64,000 nucleotides of DNA. Source: Flavonifractor sp. An10. Lineage in GTDB: Bacteria; Bacillota; Clostridia; Oscillospirales; Oscillospiraceae. The position numbers and the translations under genes are program-made. Where the stretch lies: contig NZ_NFMB01000008.1 in assembly GCF_002161215.1 (NCBI RefSeq), positions 167,108 to 231,107 of the forward strand. Direction: 5' to 3'. The notes below the pieces were generated by a model, which was not told the origin of the DNA, searched no databases, and saw only the letters and a program-made list of their open reading frames with translations. The stretch's first letter is position 1. Each line of letters opens with the position of its first letter. Shown here in pieces: positions 47,425 through 55,652 of the stretch.

Positions 47425-47898
47425 ATGGAAGTTCGGGAGACCTATGAGACGCCGGAGCAGGTGCTGGAGGACATGCGCCGCGGCTATGCCCGCTTCGTGG
47501 AGGGCCTGGAGGAGGCCCGCAGCACCGGCATGATGGAGCTGTTCAGCAACTATCTGCGGGGGGATGGAAATCCCCGGGTCAATCAGCTGGTGGACGCCTT
47601 TGCCCAGGTGCTGGGCGGCTGGGTGGAGGCCCTGGCGGCTTTGCTGCCCGGTCTGGCGCCGGAGGAGGCGGACGGCTATGCCGTCCGGGCCCTGGAGCAG
47701 ATGCTTTTTTATCCCAAGCCCGCCGACCAGAGAACGGAGTTCACCCTGCTGGCCTTTGAGGGGTACGCCGTCCCCCTGGTGGGCCTCCTCACGGACGGGT
47801 GCCGGGCGGAGGTGGCGGAGCGGTACAAAAAGCGCACCCCGCCCCGGCGGATGATGCCCAATCAGAAGAAGCTGTGGAGGGCCCTCACCCGCCATTGA
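47425..47898 (+). CDS. conserved-looking hypothetical protein
   Basis: 157 residues with no recognised family. Predicted mainly alpha-helical and soluble: VRETYETPEQVLEDMRRGYA, then an amphipathic middle (QLVDAFAQVLGGWVEALAAL) and a basic end (KKRTPPRRMMPNQKKLWRAL). ATG 47425 follows GGAGGAGAGCGGCCG and lies 31 bases after the MBL-fold gene. Shared operon is the only clue to function. Confidence 0.72.
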   Translation: MEVRETYETPEQVLEDMRRGYARFVEGLEEARSTGMMELFSNYLRGDGNPRVNQLVDAFAQVLGGWVEALAALLPGLAPEEADGYAVRALEQMLFYPKPADQRTEFTLLAFEGYAVPLVGLLTDGCRAEVAERYKKRTPPRRMMPNQKKLWRALTRH

Positions 47899-47908
47899 GA
47901 GACAGGAA

Positions 47909-47944
47909 CGCCCCCGCGTCCGGCATGAGCCGGGCGCGGGGGCG
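47909..47944. terminator. bidirectional terminator between hypothetical gene and ftsH
   Basis: 10-bp CGCCCCCGCG stem (47909-47918 with 47935-47944) with an inner CCGGC/GCCGG hairpin. Convergent genes on either side. Confidence 0.65.
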
Positions 47945-47960
47945 TGTGCGTTCTGCGCCG

Positions 47961-49838
47961 TTACTGGTTCAGGCGCTCCATGAACTCCTCGCCGGTGATG
48001 GTCTCCTTCTCCAGGAGGTACCCGGCCAGGGCGTGGAGCTTGTCCTCATTCTCCCGCAGCAGGGCCAGGGCCTTCTGGTGGGCGGTCTTGACGGTGGCCA
48101 CCACCTGCCGGTCGATCTCCGCGGCGGTGTCGGCGGAGCAGGCCAGGGAGGTGTCGCCGCCCAGGTACTGGTTGGTGACGGTCTCCAGGGCCACCATGTC
48201 GAACTGCTCGGTCATGCCGTAGCGGGTGATCATGGCCCGGGCCAGCTTGGTGGCCTGCTCGATGTCGTTGGAGGCGCCGGTGGTCATGTTGTCCGCGCCG
48301 AAGATCAGCTCCTCGGCGGAGCGGCCGCCGGTGAGGGTGGCGAGCTTGTTGAGCAGCTCGGTGCGGCTCATCAGGTTGTGCTCGCCGGAGTCCACCTGCA
48401 TGGTGTAGCCCAGGGCGCCGGAGGTGCGGGGGACGATGGTGATCTTGGTCACCGGGGCGGAGTGGGTCTGGAGGGCGGCCACCAGGGCGTGGCCCACCTC
48501 GTGGTAGGCCACGATCTTCTTCTCCTCCGGGGAGATGACGGCGTTCTTCCGCTGGGCGCCGGCGATGACGGTCTCCACGCTCTCCTCCAGATCCGCCTGG
48601 GTGACGGTCTTCCGCCCCTGGCGGACGGCCCGGAGGGCGCCCTCGTTGATGATGTTGGCCAGCTCCGCGCCGGAGGCGCCGGCGGTGGCCCGGGCGATGG
48701 CGCCCCAGTCCACATCCCCGTCGATGTGCACGTCCCTGCCGTGGACTTTCAGGATGGCGATGCGGCCCTGGAGATCGGGCAGCTCCACCGGCACCCGGCG
48801 GTCAAACCGGCCGGGCCGCAGCAGGGCGGGATCCAGGGTCTCCGGCCGGTTGGTGGCAGCCAGGAGCACCACGCCCTTGCTGGAGTCGAAGCCGTCCATC
48901 TCGGCCAGCAGCTGGTTCAGGGTCTGCTCCCGCTCGTCGTTGCCGCCGTAGCCGCCGGTGTCCCGCTTCTTGCCGATGGCGTCGATCTCGTCGATGAACA
49001 CGATGCAGGGGGCCTTCTCATTGGCCTGCTTGAACAGATCCCTGACCTTGGCGGCCCCCATACCCACGAACATCTCCACAAACTCCGAGCCGGAGATGGA
49101 GAAGAAGGGCACCTTTGCCTCCCCGGCCACGGCCTTGGCCAGCAGGGTTTTGCCGGTGCCCGGCGGGCCCACCAGCAGCACGCCCTTGGGCAGCTTGGCG
49201 CCGATGGCGGCGTACTTCTCCGGCTCGTGGAGGAAGTCCACCACCTCCATCAGGGCCTCCTTGGCCTCGTCCTGGCCGGCCACGTCGGCAAAGGACACGC
49301 CGGTGGAGGCCTCCTCCACGTAGACCTTGGCGTTGGCCTTGCCGAAGGTCATGGCATTGCCCATGCCCCCGGGCAGGCCGCCCATCTTCTTCATCATCCA
49401 GCGGGAGAGCAGCTCGCCCAGGAGGATAAAGATAAAGATGGGCAGAATCCAGCTCACCAGGACAGAGAGGATGGGGTTGGCCTGGGTGGGGATTTCAGCG
49501 GTAAACTGGATGTCCTCGTTTTCCCGCAGCTGACTGAGCAGCCGCTGTCCGTCGTCGGGCCAGATCCCCGTTTGATAGACGGCCTCGCTGCCGCTCTCAT
49601 CCGTGGCCAGGAACACGATCTCCCGGTTGGTCTCGTCCAGGGCCACCTGGGTCACCCGGCCGTCGTCCACCATGTCCAAAAACTGGCTGTACGGCACCTC
49701 ATACACCTGCCGCTCCAGCATGGAGGGGAACAGGAACACGTTGAGGAGCATCAGCACGATCAGGGCCACCAGATAGTAGAAAAACAGTGGCTTTTTCGGG
49801 GGTGAAGGCTTCACGTCGCTGTCTTTGATCTCTTTCAT
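47961..49838 (-). CDS. ftsH: ATP-dependent membrane zinc protease FtsH
   Basis: 625 residues. Two membrane helices (about 18-38 and 120-140) flank a periplasmic-side domain. AAA module: Walker [10 protein letters not shown] near 215, Walker [13 protein letters not shown] near 270, second region of homology [11 protein letters not shown]. Protease: HEVGH near 430 (usual form HEAGH; the Ala to Val change leaves zinc ligands intact), and the third ligand region in [15 protein letters not shown]. The frame is open to 50132, but ATG 49838 is preceded by GGAGGAAATCC and matches the family. Degrades misfolded membrane and regulatory proteins. Confidence 0.94.
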   Translation of the reverse strand: MKEIKDSDVKPSPPKKPLFFYYLVALIVLMLLNVFLFPSMLERQVYEVPYSQFLDMVDDGRVTQVALDETNREIVFLATDESGSEAVYQTGIWPDDGQRLLSQLRENEDIQFTAEIPTQANPILSVLVSWILPIFIFILLGELLSRWMMKKMGGLPGGMGNAMTFGKANAKVYVEEASTGVSFADVAGQDEAKEALMEVVDFLHEPEKYAAIGAKLPKGVLLVGPPGTGKTLLAKAVAGEAKVPFFSISGSEFVEMFVGMGAAKVRDLFKQANEKAPCIVFIDEIDAIGKKRDTGGYGGNDEREQTLNQLLAEMDGFDSSKGVVLLAATNRPETLDPALLRPGRFDRRVPVELPDLQGRIAILKVHGRDVHIDGDVDWGAIARATAGASGAELANIINEGALRAVRQGRKTVTQADLEESVETVIAGAQRKNAVISPEEKKIVAYHEVGHALVAALQTHSAPVTKITIVPRTSGALGYTMQVDSGEHNLMSRTELLNKLATLTGGRSAEELIFGADNMTTGASNDIEQATKLARAMITRYGMTEQFDMVALETVTNQYLGGDTSLACSADTAAEIDRQVVATVKTAHQKALALLRENEDKLHALAGYLLEKETITGEEFMERLNQ

Positions 49839-49884
49839 ATGGATTTCCTCCGAAGTGCGAATTATTATTTCGTGTGCTAACCAT

Positions 49885-49913
49885 ATGATAAGAGCGCGCC
49901 CCGGAAAAGTCAA
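49885..49913 (-). promoter_or_regulatory. sigma-A promoter of ftsH
   Basis: Minus strand TTGACT (49908-49913), 17-base spacer, TATCAT (49885-49890). A half CIRCE-like TTAGCAC lies just downstream but no partner arm is present. Confidence 0.65.
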
Positions 49914-49961
49914 CGCATCCGCTCCGCATTTTACACAATGTTCACAGTCCCGGGCAGAAAA

Positions 49962-49988
49962 ACGGGCGGCCCCAGCGGGGCCGCCCGT
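49962..49988 (-). terminator. terminator of the HAD phosphatase gene
   Basis: 12-bp stem (49962-49973 with 49977-49988, ACGGGCGGCCCC paired), loop AGC; the minus strand continues TTTTTCTG. Confidence 0.8.
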
Positions 49989-50001
49989 CCTGTACTGTGA
50001 T

Positions 50002-50661
50002 TCAGTTGAGGCCCAGCCACTGCTTGAGATCCCACAGGGAGTCGGCCATGTGGTCGCAGGGCACCCGGGCGGCCAGGAACTCCTCCGCGCCGGTGGTTCC
50101 GTTGAGCACCGCGCAGAAGTGAGTGCCCGCACGGCGGGCGGTCTTCCCGTCGATGGTGGTGTCCCCGCAGAAGAGCACCTCCTCCGGAGCCAGGCCCAGG
50201 GCGTTCACGGAGGCCAGCAGCCCCTGGGGATCCGGCTTGGGGGCGGACACCTGGTCGCCCCCCACGATGGAGGTGAGCAGGTGGGCCACGCCCCGGGCCT
50301 CCAGCACGTCCTGGAGGGTGCCGGTCTTTTTGGTGCTGACGATGCCTGCGGGGATGCCCTGTCGGTGCAGGGCGGTGAGCAGCTCCGCCGCGCCGGGGAA
50401 GAGCCGGGTGCTCTCCACCTGGAGGGGGCCGGCCTTCTCGGTGTACAGCTTCCGGAAGCGGGCGCGGTTTTCCGGGCCGCTGTCGCCGGTGAGGACGGTG
50501 TACTCGTCCTCCAGCATCATGCCGATGGTGCGGCGCACCGCCTCCCGCTCCGGCTCGGGCAGGCCCATTTTGGCAAAGGCGTACTGAAACCCGGCCACGA
50601 TGGCCTCGGTGGCGTCGCCCAGGGTGTAGTCGAAATCAAAAAATACAGCTTTGTAGTCCAT
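50002..50661 (-). CDS. HAD-family phosphatase (PGP/PpaX-like)
   Basis: 219 residues. HAD motif I FFDFDYTLGD near 8-12 (the second Asp nucleophile pair is DFDYT), motif II VSTKK near 110, motif III and IV KPDPQGLLASV with VLFCGDTTIDGKTARRAG. The cap is the small helical type of phosphoglycolate or pyrophosphate phosphatases. Cytoplasmic; substrate not decided. ATG 50661 follows GGAGGATACACA. Confidence 0.85.
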   Translation of the reverse strand: MDYKAVFFDFDYTLGDATEAIVAGFQYAFAKMGLPEPEREAVRRTIGMMLEDEYTVLTGDSGPENRARFRKLYTEKAGPLQVESTRLFPGAAELLTALHRQGIPAGIVSTKKTGTLQDVLEARGVAHLLTSIVGGDQVSAPKPDPQGLLASVNALGLAPEEVLFCGDTTIDGKTARRAGTHFCAVLNGTTGAEEFLAARVPCDHMADSLWDLKQWLGLN

Positions 50662-50697
50662 TGTGTATCCTCCTCCGCACACGGGGGCTGAATATGC

Positions 50698-50728
50698 CTC
50701 ATCCAGGCGGCCCGGCCGCCTGGATGAG
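50698..50728 (-). terminator. hairpin between rpoN and HAD gene
   Basis: 14-bp perfect stem (50698-50711 with 50715-50728, CTCATCCAGGCGGC paired). No T-run, so the HAD gene may still be read from the rpoN promoter. Confidence 0.5.
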
Positions 50729-50735
50729 ACGCGAT

Positions 50736-52109
50736 TTATTCGTAGAGCTTCCGCCCGGCGGTGCTGGGAATGTGCAGCTCGTCCCGGTACTTGGCCACGG
50801 TGCGCCGGGAGAGGGTGCAGCCCTGGGCGGCCATGAGCTCGCAGAGCTTCTGGTCGGACAGGGGCTTTTTCTTGTCCTCCCCGGCGATGAGCTTTTTCAG
50901 CAGGGCCTTGGCCGCGTCGGGGGAGGCGGCCTCCTCCCCGCCGGCGCCGGAGGCGCCCAGGCTGCGGGAGAAGAAGTAGCTCAGGGGATACACCCCCATG
51001 GAGCACTGGATGTACTTGTCCTTCACCGCCCGGCTCACCGTGGACTCGTGGACGCCGATGCGCTGGGCCACGTCGGCCAGGGACAGGGGCACCAGGTGGC
51101 CCGGCCCCTTGCGGAAGAAGTCCTCCTGCAGCTCCAGAATGCACTCGGCGCAGGACATGAGGGTGGAGCGGCGCTGCTCGATGGCCTTGACCATCCATTT
51201 GGCCTGGCGCACCTTGCCGGTCAGGTAGTCCTTCACCTGCTCGTCGTCGCTCTCCTTGAGCAGGCGGGTGTAATACCCGCTGATGTTCAGGGTGGGGAAG
51301 TAGTAGTCGTTGGTGAGCAGCTCAAAGTGATCCTGGAAGCTGACCACGATGATGTCCGGGTTGATGTAGGTCAGGTTTTCCCGGGCGGCAAAGCCGGTGC
51401 CCGGCCGGGGGTTGAGGGAGCGGATCAGATCACAGGCCGTCCGCACCTCCTCCTGGCTGGCCTTCAGCTCCCGGGCGATCAGGCCGTAGCGGTTCTTGGA
51501 CAGGGCGTCCAGGTAATGCTCCGCAATGGTCACCGCCAGCTGGTTCACCGGCTGGCGGCGCACCAGCTGAAGCTTGAGGCACTCAGACAGGCTCCGGGCC
51601 CCCACGCCGGCGGGCTCCAGGGACTGCACCACCTCCAGGGCCTTCTCCATGGTCTCCGGCGGGCAGCCGCAGTCGGCGGCCAGGGCGTCCAGGGGCTCGT
51701 CCAGCCAGCCGTTCTGGTTCAGACTCTCCACCAGGAAGATCCCGGCGTCCATCACCTCCGGCGCCAGCTCCAGCACCTTCAGCTGGGAGAGGACATAATA
51801 GTAAAGGTTTTCGTCGTCGTCCTCCACCGTGCCGTAATTTTTCAGGGGGTTGTCCTCCTCCTCGGTGTCCTGCTGGTGGTAGTACCGGTTCTGGGGGTCG
51901 GTGGACTCCAGCCACTCCAGCTTGCGCTGCAGGGTGGAAAACTCGTCCTGCTTGTCGTAGGACTCCTCCGGCTCCAGCACCGGGTTCTCCTGTACCGCCT
52001 CCTCGATGTATTCCAGAAGCTCCTGGGAGCCCATCTGCAGGATTTCCATGGACTGCATCATCTGGGGCGACAGGGTCTGCGTCTGCTTCTGAGAGAGATT
52101 GAGTTCCAA
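50736..52109 (-). CDS. rpoN: RNA polymerase sigma-54 factor RpoN
   Basis: 457 residues. Region I (QKQTQTLSPQMMQSMEILQM) is Gln-rich as expected, an acidic linker follows (PEESYDKQDEFS, DTEEEDN), then the core-binding domain and the DNA-binding part with an HTH (LADVAQRIGVHESTVSRAVK) and RpoN box SRRTVAKYRDEL near 440. Sigma-54 needs AAA activators; none is in the window. ATG follows a GGAGG further upstream by 10 bases. Region 52110-52226 is an AT-rich leader with no gene. Confidence 0.93.
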   Translation of the reverse strand: MELNLSQKQTQTLSPQMMQSMEILQMGSQELLEYIEEAVQENPVLEPEESYDKQDEFSTLQRKLEWLESTDPQNRYYHQQDTEEEDNPLKNYGTVEDDDENLYYYVLSQLKVLELAPEVMDAGIFLVESLNQNGWLDEPLDALAADCGCPPETMEKALEVVQSLEPAGVGARSLSECLKLQLVRRQPVNQLAVTIAEHYLDALSKNRYGLIARELKASQEEVRTACDLIRSLNPRPGTGFAARENLTYINPDIIVVSFQDHFELLTNDYYFPTLNISGYYTRLLKESDDEQVKDYLTGKVRQAKWMVKAIEQRRSTLMSCAECILELQEDFFRKGPGHLVPLSLADVAQRIGVHESTVSRAVKDKYIQCSMGVYPLSYFFSRSLGASGAGGEEAASPDAAKALLKKLIAGEDKKKPLSDQKLCELMAAQGCTLSRRTVAKYRDELHIPSTAGRKLYE

Positions 52110-52226
52110 TGTGCTGGCCTCCCTTTGCGAAAAAACGGGGAATTTCGTACGGGAGACAGTATATCATGGAATGGGCCCTTATTTCAACACAAGAACGGGC
52201 CCGGGGATGTAGAAAATGCGCCGGCG

Positions 52227-52544
52227 CTAATTGCCGGGGCTGAGAAAAGCCCCCGCGCCGTAGCGCAGGCAGCGGCGCAGCCGGGCCTCCCCCCGCTTGA
52301 TGGTGCGGGCCACGGTGGAGCGGCTCACCCCCAGCTTCTCCCCGATCTCCCGGGTGTTGAGCCGCTGGCCGTAGTAGAGCAGCAGCACCTCCCGCTGCCG
52401 GGGGGTCACGTCCTCCTGCAGAGCCCGAACCAGATTGCGCTTGACGATGCTGAGCTGCTCGGAGTTGTCCCCGGCCATGGCCTGGGCATAGCGGGCCATG
52501 TCGGCGGCATAGGCGCCGCCCCGCCTATAGCGTATACCGGGCAT
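52227..52544 (-). CDS. sigma-70 region 4-like small DNA-binding protein
   Basis: 105 residues from ATG 52544 (after GAGGGGGTATCG). The C-terminal two-thirds is a sigma-70 region 4 HTH: VTPRQREVLLLYYGQRLNTR, EIGEKLGVSRSTVARTIKRG. No region 2, so it is not a full sigma factor; it resembles phage ArpU/DUF1492-type late regulators. It overlaps the next upstream gene by 20 bases. May be a remnant of a small prophage-like operon. Confidence 0.7.
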   Translation of the reverse strand: MPGIRYRRGGAYAADMARYAQAMAGDNSEQLSIVKRNLVRALQEDVTPRQREVLLLYYGQRLNTREIGEKLGVSRSTVARTIKRGEARLRRCLRYGAGAFLSPGN

Positions 52545-52755
52545 TGCGGCGATACCCCCTCTCATAGTAGTGCTCGCACAGGACGGCCAGATCCCTGGCC
52601 TCCCGCCACATGGCGCGCAGCTGCTGGATGCGGCTGTCCAGCAGGCGGCCGGCCTGCTCCGGCTCACTCCGCCGCCGGCCCTCCAGCGCCAGCGCCCGCT
52701 CCCGCAGCGCCGCGGCATTGGCGCGGTACTGCACGGAAAGCTCCATCAGTGTCAT
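52525..52755 (-). CDS. small helical protein before the sigma-like gene
   Basis: 76 residues from ATG 52755, which lies after GGAGGATACAACCG; the earlier in-frame ATG (52776) sits before that site. Helical and charged (LMELSVQYRANAAALRERAL, QQLRAMWREARDLAVLCEHY). Resembles the DUF1492-like partners of phage sigma-like proteins. Overlaps neighbouring frames on both sides, indicating tight translational coupling. Confidence 0.62.
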   Translation of the reverse strand: MTLMELSVQYRANAAALRERALALEGRRRSEPEQAGRLLDSRIQQLRAMWREARDLAVLCEHYYERGYRRNARYTL

Positions 52756-52972
52756 CGGTTGTATCCTCCTCTCCATCTCCGCCGGCTGTCAGGGCGCGGC
52801 AGGCGGGGCACAGCCCCGCCTCCCCGCCGTAGAGCTCCCCCCGGCACCGGCGGCACCAGCCCCGCGGGGGCAGCCGCTGGCTGTCCCGCAGGGGCCGGAG
52901 CCAGATCCGCCGTCGAATCCTCTCCGCCCCCTCGCAAAAAAGTGTAAAAAAACAAAAACTTCTACTTGACAA
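52664..52972 (-). CDS. possible zinc-ribbon protein
   Basis: 102-residue frame with a four-Cys ribbon (WCRRCRGELYGGEAGLCPAC near 40-60), then an acidic stretch that overlaps the 76-residue gene. The only start is TTG 52972, which falls on the -35 box of the divergent tRNA promoter, so either the start or the gene itself is doubtful. No function assigned. Confidence 0.35.
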   Translation of the reverse strand: MSSRSFCFFTLFCEGAERIRRRIWLRPLRDSQRLPPRGWCRRCRGELYGGEAGLCPACRALTAGGDGEEDTTDDTDGAFRAVPRQCRGAAGAGAGAGGPAAE

Positions 52973-52994
52973 ATCACCTCACGCTTGGTAAAAT
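52966..52994 (+). promoter_or_regulatory. promoter of tRNA-Thr/tRNA-Tyr
   Basis: TTGACA (52966-52971), 17-base spacer, TAAAAT (52989-52994), 26 bases before tRNA-Thr. Confidence 0.75.
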
Positions 52995-53020
52995 AACATA
53001 CGCTGTGGACGAGCTGGTCT

Positions 53021-53096
53021 GCTGGTGTAGCTCAGTTGGTAGAGCAGTTGATTTGTAATCAACCGGTCGGGGGTTCGAGTCCGTCCACCAGCTCCA
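53021..53096 (+). tRNA. tRNA-Thr (anticodon TGT)
   Basis: 76 bases with encoded CCA. Acceptor GCTGGTG/CACCAGC, D arm GCTC..GAGC, anticodon stem GTTGA/TCAAC with loop TTTGTAA (anticodon TGT), T loop TTCGAGT. Between this gene and tRNA-Tyr (53097-53227) there is a 10-bp hairpin, CCAAATCGAA with its complement (53170-53179, 53195-53204), and no gene. Confidence 0.95.
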
Positions 53097-53227
53097 TCGT
53101 CGGTGCAGGCTTCGGATCACTCGCTTCCGTGCAGGCACGAAAGCTCGATCCATCCGCTGCACCTCCTCTCCAAATCGAACCCGCTGTGCTGGGCTTCGAT
53201 TTGGATGACGGGGCACAAACTGAATAT

Positions 53228-53312
53228 GGAGGAGTTCCCGAGTGGCCAAAGGGGGCAGACTGTAAATCTGTTGCGATTCGCTTCGGTGGTTCGAATCCAC
53301 CCTCCTCCACCA
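53228..53312 (+). tRNA. tRNA-Tyr (anticodon GTA)
   Basis: 85 bases, class II with a long variable arm (GCGATTCGCTTC region). Acceptor GGAGGAG/CTCCTCC, anticodon stem with loop CTGTAAA (anticodon GTA), T loop TTCGAAT, encoded CCA at 53310-53312. Confidence 0.95.
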
Positions 53313-53316
53313 ACAA

Positions 53317-53345
53317 ACGTCCCGCCAGCAGGTGGGGCGTTTTTT
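53317..53345 (+). terminator. terminator of tRNA-Thr/Tyr operon
   Basis: ACGTCCC (53317-53323) with GGGGCGT (53334-53340), followed by TTTTTT. Confidence 0.75.
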
Positions 53346-53417
53346 ATTGTGGATTCGAAAGGCGGTTCTTGGAAACGCGCCGGCATCCCCAAACGGTGAT
53401 AAACGGGGAACGAAATA

Positions 53418-53429
53418 GAACATTTGTTC
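53418..53429. promoter_or_regulatory. LexA-like SOS box
   Basis: GAACATTTGTTC fits the Firmicute LexA/DinR form GAAC-N4-GTTC. It lies 135 bases before the S24 repressor gene, between two copies of CCAAACGG(T/A)GATAA at 53389 and 53451. It is 62 bases upstream of the promoter at 53492, so which transcript it controls is unclear. Confidence 0.5.
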
Positions 53430-53491
53430 GATTGCTTGGCTATCATAACACCAAACGGAGATAATAGTCAAGAGATTTTTCTGAATTTATA

Positions 53492-53520
53492 TTGCAATTG
53501 GTGATGAAATGTGATAGGAT
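53492..53520 (+). promoter_or_regulatory. promoter of S24 repressor gene
   Basis: TTGCAA (53492-53497), 17-base spacer, TAGGAT (53515-53520). Confidence 0.6.
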
Positions 53521-53552
53521 AGCCCAAAGTATGGGACAGGAGGGACGGCGGC

Positions 53553-54176
53553 ATGGAGCAGGAGAGTACCTTCGGCGCCCGCCTGCGGGGCCTGATGGAG
53601 GAGCGGGGGCTGAGCTATGAACAGCTGGGAACCCTGCTGGGGCGCAATCCCCAGACCCTGAACCGCTATGTGCTGGGCCGGCGGGAGCCCAAAATCGGCA
53701 CCGCCGCCGCCATTGCCCGGGCCCTGGGGGTGGATCCCCTGTGGCTTCAGGGCTATGACGTGCCCCGCACCCCGTCGCCGGCCGGCGGCGGGATGGTGCC
53801 GGTGCTGGGCACCATCCGGGCGGGCCTGCCCATGGCCGCCCGGCAGCAGGCGGAGGGCTGGGCCGCCGCCGACGTGTCCGGGCCGGAGGATCACTTTTAC
53901 CTGCGGGTGACGGGGGACAGCATGGTCAACGCCGGCATCCGTCCGGGGGATCTGGTGCTCATCCGGCGGCAGGATACGGCGGAGAACGGCCAGATCGTGG
54001 CCTGCCTGGTGGACGGGGAGGACGCCACCCTCAAGCGATTCCGGGTGCAGCGGGGCATGGTGATCCTCCAGCCGGAGAACCCGGCCTATGAGCCCAGGCT
54101 CGTCCCCCTGCGGGATTTTGAGACCGGCGCGGCCCGCATTGTGGGCGTGGCGGTGCGCCTGGTGCGCAATTTATAA
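53553..54176 (+). CDS. XRE-S24 repressor (CI/LexA-like, self-cleaving)
   Basis: 207 residues. Residues 5-65 are a Cro/CI HTH (RLRGLMEERGLSYEQLGTLL); residues 80-200 are an S24 peptidase domain with cleavage-type sequence TIRAG near 91, catalytic Ser in VTGDSMVNAGI near 127 and Lys in DATLKRFRV near 167. Such repressors are inactivated by RecA-promoted autocleavage after DNA damage. Not LexA itself, since the DNA-binding domain is XRE. ATG follows GGAGGGACGGCGGC. Upstream SOS-like box fits the role. Confidence 0.87.
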   Translation: MEQESTFGARLRGLMEERGLSYEQLGTLLGRNPQTLNRYVLGRREPKIGTAAAIARALGVDPLWLQGYDVPRTPSPAGGGMVPVLGTIRAGLPMAARQQAEGWAAADVSGPEDHFYLRVTGDSMVNAGIRPGDLVLIRRQDTAENGQIVACLVDGEDATLKRFRVQRGMVILQPENPAYEPRLVPLRDFETGAARIVGVAVRLVRNL

Positions 54177-54188
54177 GGAGGGAAAGCC

Positions 54189-54551
54189 ATGCTGACCGAG
54201 GACTGGATGATGCGCCAGGTGGAGGCCCTGGCCCGCTCCATCGCCTATCTGGTGTTTCAGAAGGAGGATACGGCCTACACCCCCACCGGGGCGGCGGAGG
54301 ACGCGGAGATTGACGAGCTCTACCGCACCCTGCTGGAGAAGGTCAACGCCGGGGACATCGGCGGGGCGGAGGACCTGCTCTACCAGCGGGCGGAGCCGGA
54401 GGACAGGCGCTATCTGGAGCTGGCGGTGGATTTCTACAGCCGCCTCAACGATCTCAGCGACGAACAGCTGGAGCAGGGGGGCTTCGCCCGGGATGAGGTG
54501 CAGGACGGCCTGCGGAACCTGGCGGCGCAGTTCGGCGTCTCCCTGCTGTGA
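54189..54551 (+). CDS. DUF6483-like protein
   Basis: 120 residues, acidic and helical: EDWMMRQVEALARSIAYLVF, then a mid linker and LDDELEQGGFARDEV-like end (LSDEQLEQGGFARDEVQDGL). I associate it with the Oscillospiraceae family DUF6483; function unknown. ATG 54189 follows AAGGAGGGAAAGCC, 12 bases after the repressor gene. It forms an operon with the repressor and the cupin gene. Confidence 0.72.
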   Translation: MLTEDWMMRQVEALARSIAYLVFQKEDTAYTPTGAAEDAEIDELYRTLLEKVNAGDIGGAEDLLYQRAEPEDRRYLELAVDFYSRLNDLSDEQLEQGGFARDEVQDGLRNLAAQFGVSLL

Positions 54552-54569
54552 GAAGAGGAGGATTTTGTC

Positions 54570-54911
54570 ATGAAGCTGGACTTTGAGGCCATGGAGGAGA
54601 CCGCCATCCCCCGCTTCCGGGACGGGGAAAAGACCACCTACGCCCGCATGTTTGTGGACGGGAACAACCGCATCATGAGGGGCCGGCTGGAGCCGGGGGC
54701 CTCCATCGGCCTGCACCCCCACCAGGGGAGCAGCGAGATTGTCTATATCCTCTCCGGCACGGGGAAGGCCCTGTACGACGGGGGAGAGGAGGCCCTGGCC
54801 CCCGGCGGCTGCCACTACTGTCCGGAGGGGCACACCCACTCCCTGGTCAACGACGGCGGCGAGGATCTGATCTTTTTCGCCGTGGTGCCCCGGCACGGGG
54901 ACGGCGGCTGA
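54570..54911 (+). CDS. cupin-domain protein
   Basis: 113 residues forming one cupin barrel: first motif GLHPHQGSSEIVYILSGTG (GX5HXH-like), second motif PEGHTHSLVNDGGEDLIF. It should bind a metal and a small molecule; isomerase, dioxygenase or sensor roles are all possible. ATG follows AGAGGAGGATTTTGTC. Last gene of the operon, with a strong bidirectional terminator after it. Confidence 0.85.
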   Translation: MKLDFEAMEETAIPRFRDGEKTTYARMFVDGNNRIMRGRLEPGASIGLHPHQGSSEIVYILSGTGKALYDGGEEALAPGGCHYCPEGHTHSLVNDGGEDLIFFAVVPRHGDGG

Positions 54912-54923
54912 GAAGGGGACAAC

Positions 54924-54962
54924 AAAACGGCGGCGCGCATCACAGATGCGCGCCGCCGTTTT
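54924..54962. terminator. bidirectional terminator between cupin and lepB
   Basis: 18-bp perfect stem AAAACGGCGGCGCGCATC with its complement (54924-54941 with 54945-54962) and T-runs on both sides, between convergent genes. A single copy, unlike the doubled terminators at the element loci. Confidence 0.85.
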
Positions 54963-54979
54963 TCTGCCTGTGTCCGGGT

Positions 54980-55609
54980 TCAGCCCTCCGTCCCGTCGGG
55001 AATGGCGCCGAAGTGGTCGAAGGGCAGGATGATCCACAGTGCCCGCCCCAGCACATACCGCTCATCCACCGCGCCCAGGGTCACGTCCCGGCTGTCGGAG
55101 GAGTGGTTGCGGTTGTCGCCCATGACGAAGATGGAGCCCTCCGGCACCTCCACATGGGTGGCGTGCTCGTAGTTGGACGGGGGCGCCATGATCTCCTCGG
55201 GGTTGATATAGGGCTCGTCCAGCACCTGGCCGTCCACCGAGACGGTGCCCGCCTCGTAGTCGATGTCCACCGTCTGCCCCCCCACGGCGATCACCCGCTT
55301 GACGATGGGGCCGTCGGAGGCGTCAAACTCCTTGGTAAGCACCACCACGTCCCCCTGTTTGGGCTCATAGCCCACGCTCTGGAGGAGGAGCAGATCTCCG
55401 TTGTGGAGGGTGGGGTACATGGAGTCCCCGTCCACGCCGATGATGCGCCCCACAAAGGTGAAGAGGAGAATCAGGGTGATGAGGGCGGCCACCAGGGCCT
55501 GGAGCCAGAAGAAGAGATCCATCTTGAAGGAGTCCTCGCTGGACAGCTCCTCCTTCTCCTTTTCGTCCGTTTTTTTGCTTTTTGCCAATGGTATCAGCTC
55601 CATGCACAT
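54980..55609 (-). CDS. lepB: signal peptidase I
   Basis: 209 residues: acidic-basic cytosolic tail (KSKKTDEKEKEELSSED), one membrane helix (about 33-55), then the catalytic domain with nucleophile Ser in VDGDSMYPTL near 63, general-base Lys in GPIVKRVIAVGG near 104 and the family block MGDNRNHSSDSR near 168. It removes signal peptides of exported proteins. The first in-frame ATG is at 55609 and the second at 55603; neither has a Shine-Dalgarno. The promoter predicts a transcript starting 8-14 bases before them. Confidence 0.92.
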   Translation of the reverse strand: MCMELIPLAKSKKTDEKEKEELSSEDSFKMDLFFWLQALVAALITLILLFTFVGRIIGVDGDSMYPTLHNGDLLLLQSVGYEPKQGDVVVLTKEFDASDGPIVKRVIAVGGQTVDIDYEAGTVSVDGQVLDEPYINPEEIMAPPSNYEHATHVEVPEGSIFVMGDNRNHSSDSRDVTLGAVDERYVLGRALWIILPFDHFGAIPDGTEG

Positions 55610-55623
55610 ACAAAGTTAAGGGT

Positions 55624-55652
55624 ATTATACCCTGATCCGCTCACGATTGCAA
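55624..55652 (-). promoter_or_regulatory. sigma-A promoter of lepB
   Basis: Minus strand TTGCAA (55647-55652), 17-base spacer, TATAAT (55624-55629). Located over the 3' end of the upstream ATPase gene. Confidence 0.7.

Noticed and set aside
49861..49885. CIRCE heat-shock operator in the ftsH leader
   Set aside because: Only one half (TTAGCAC) is present with no properly spaced partner.
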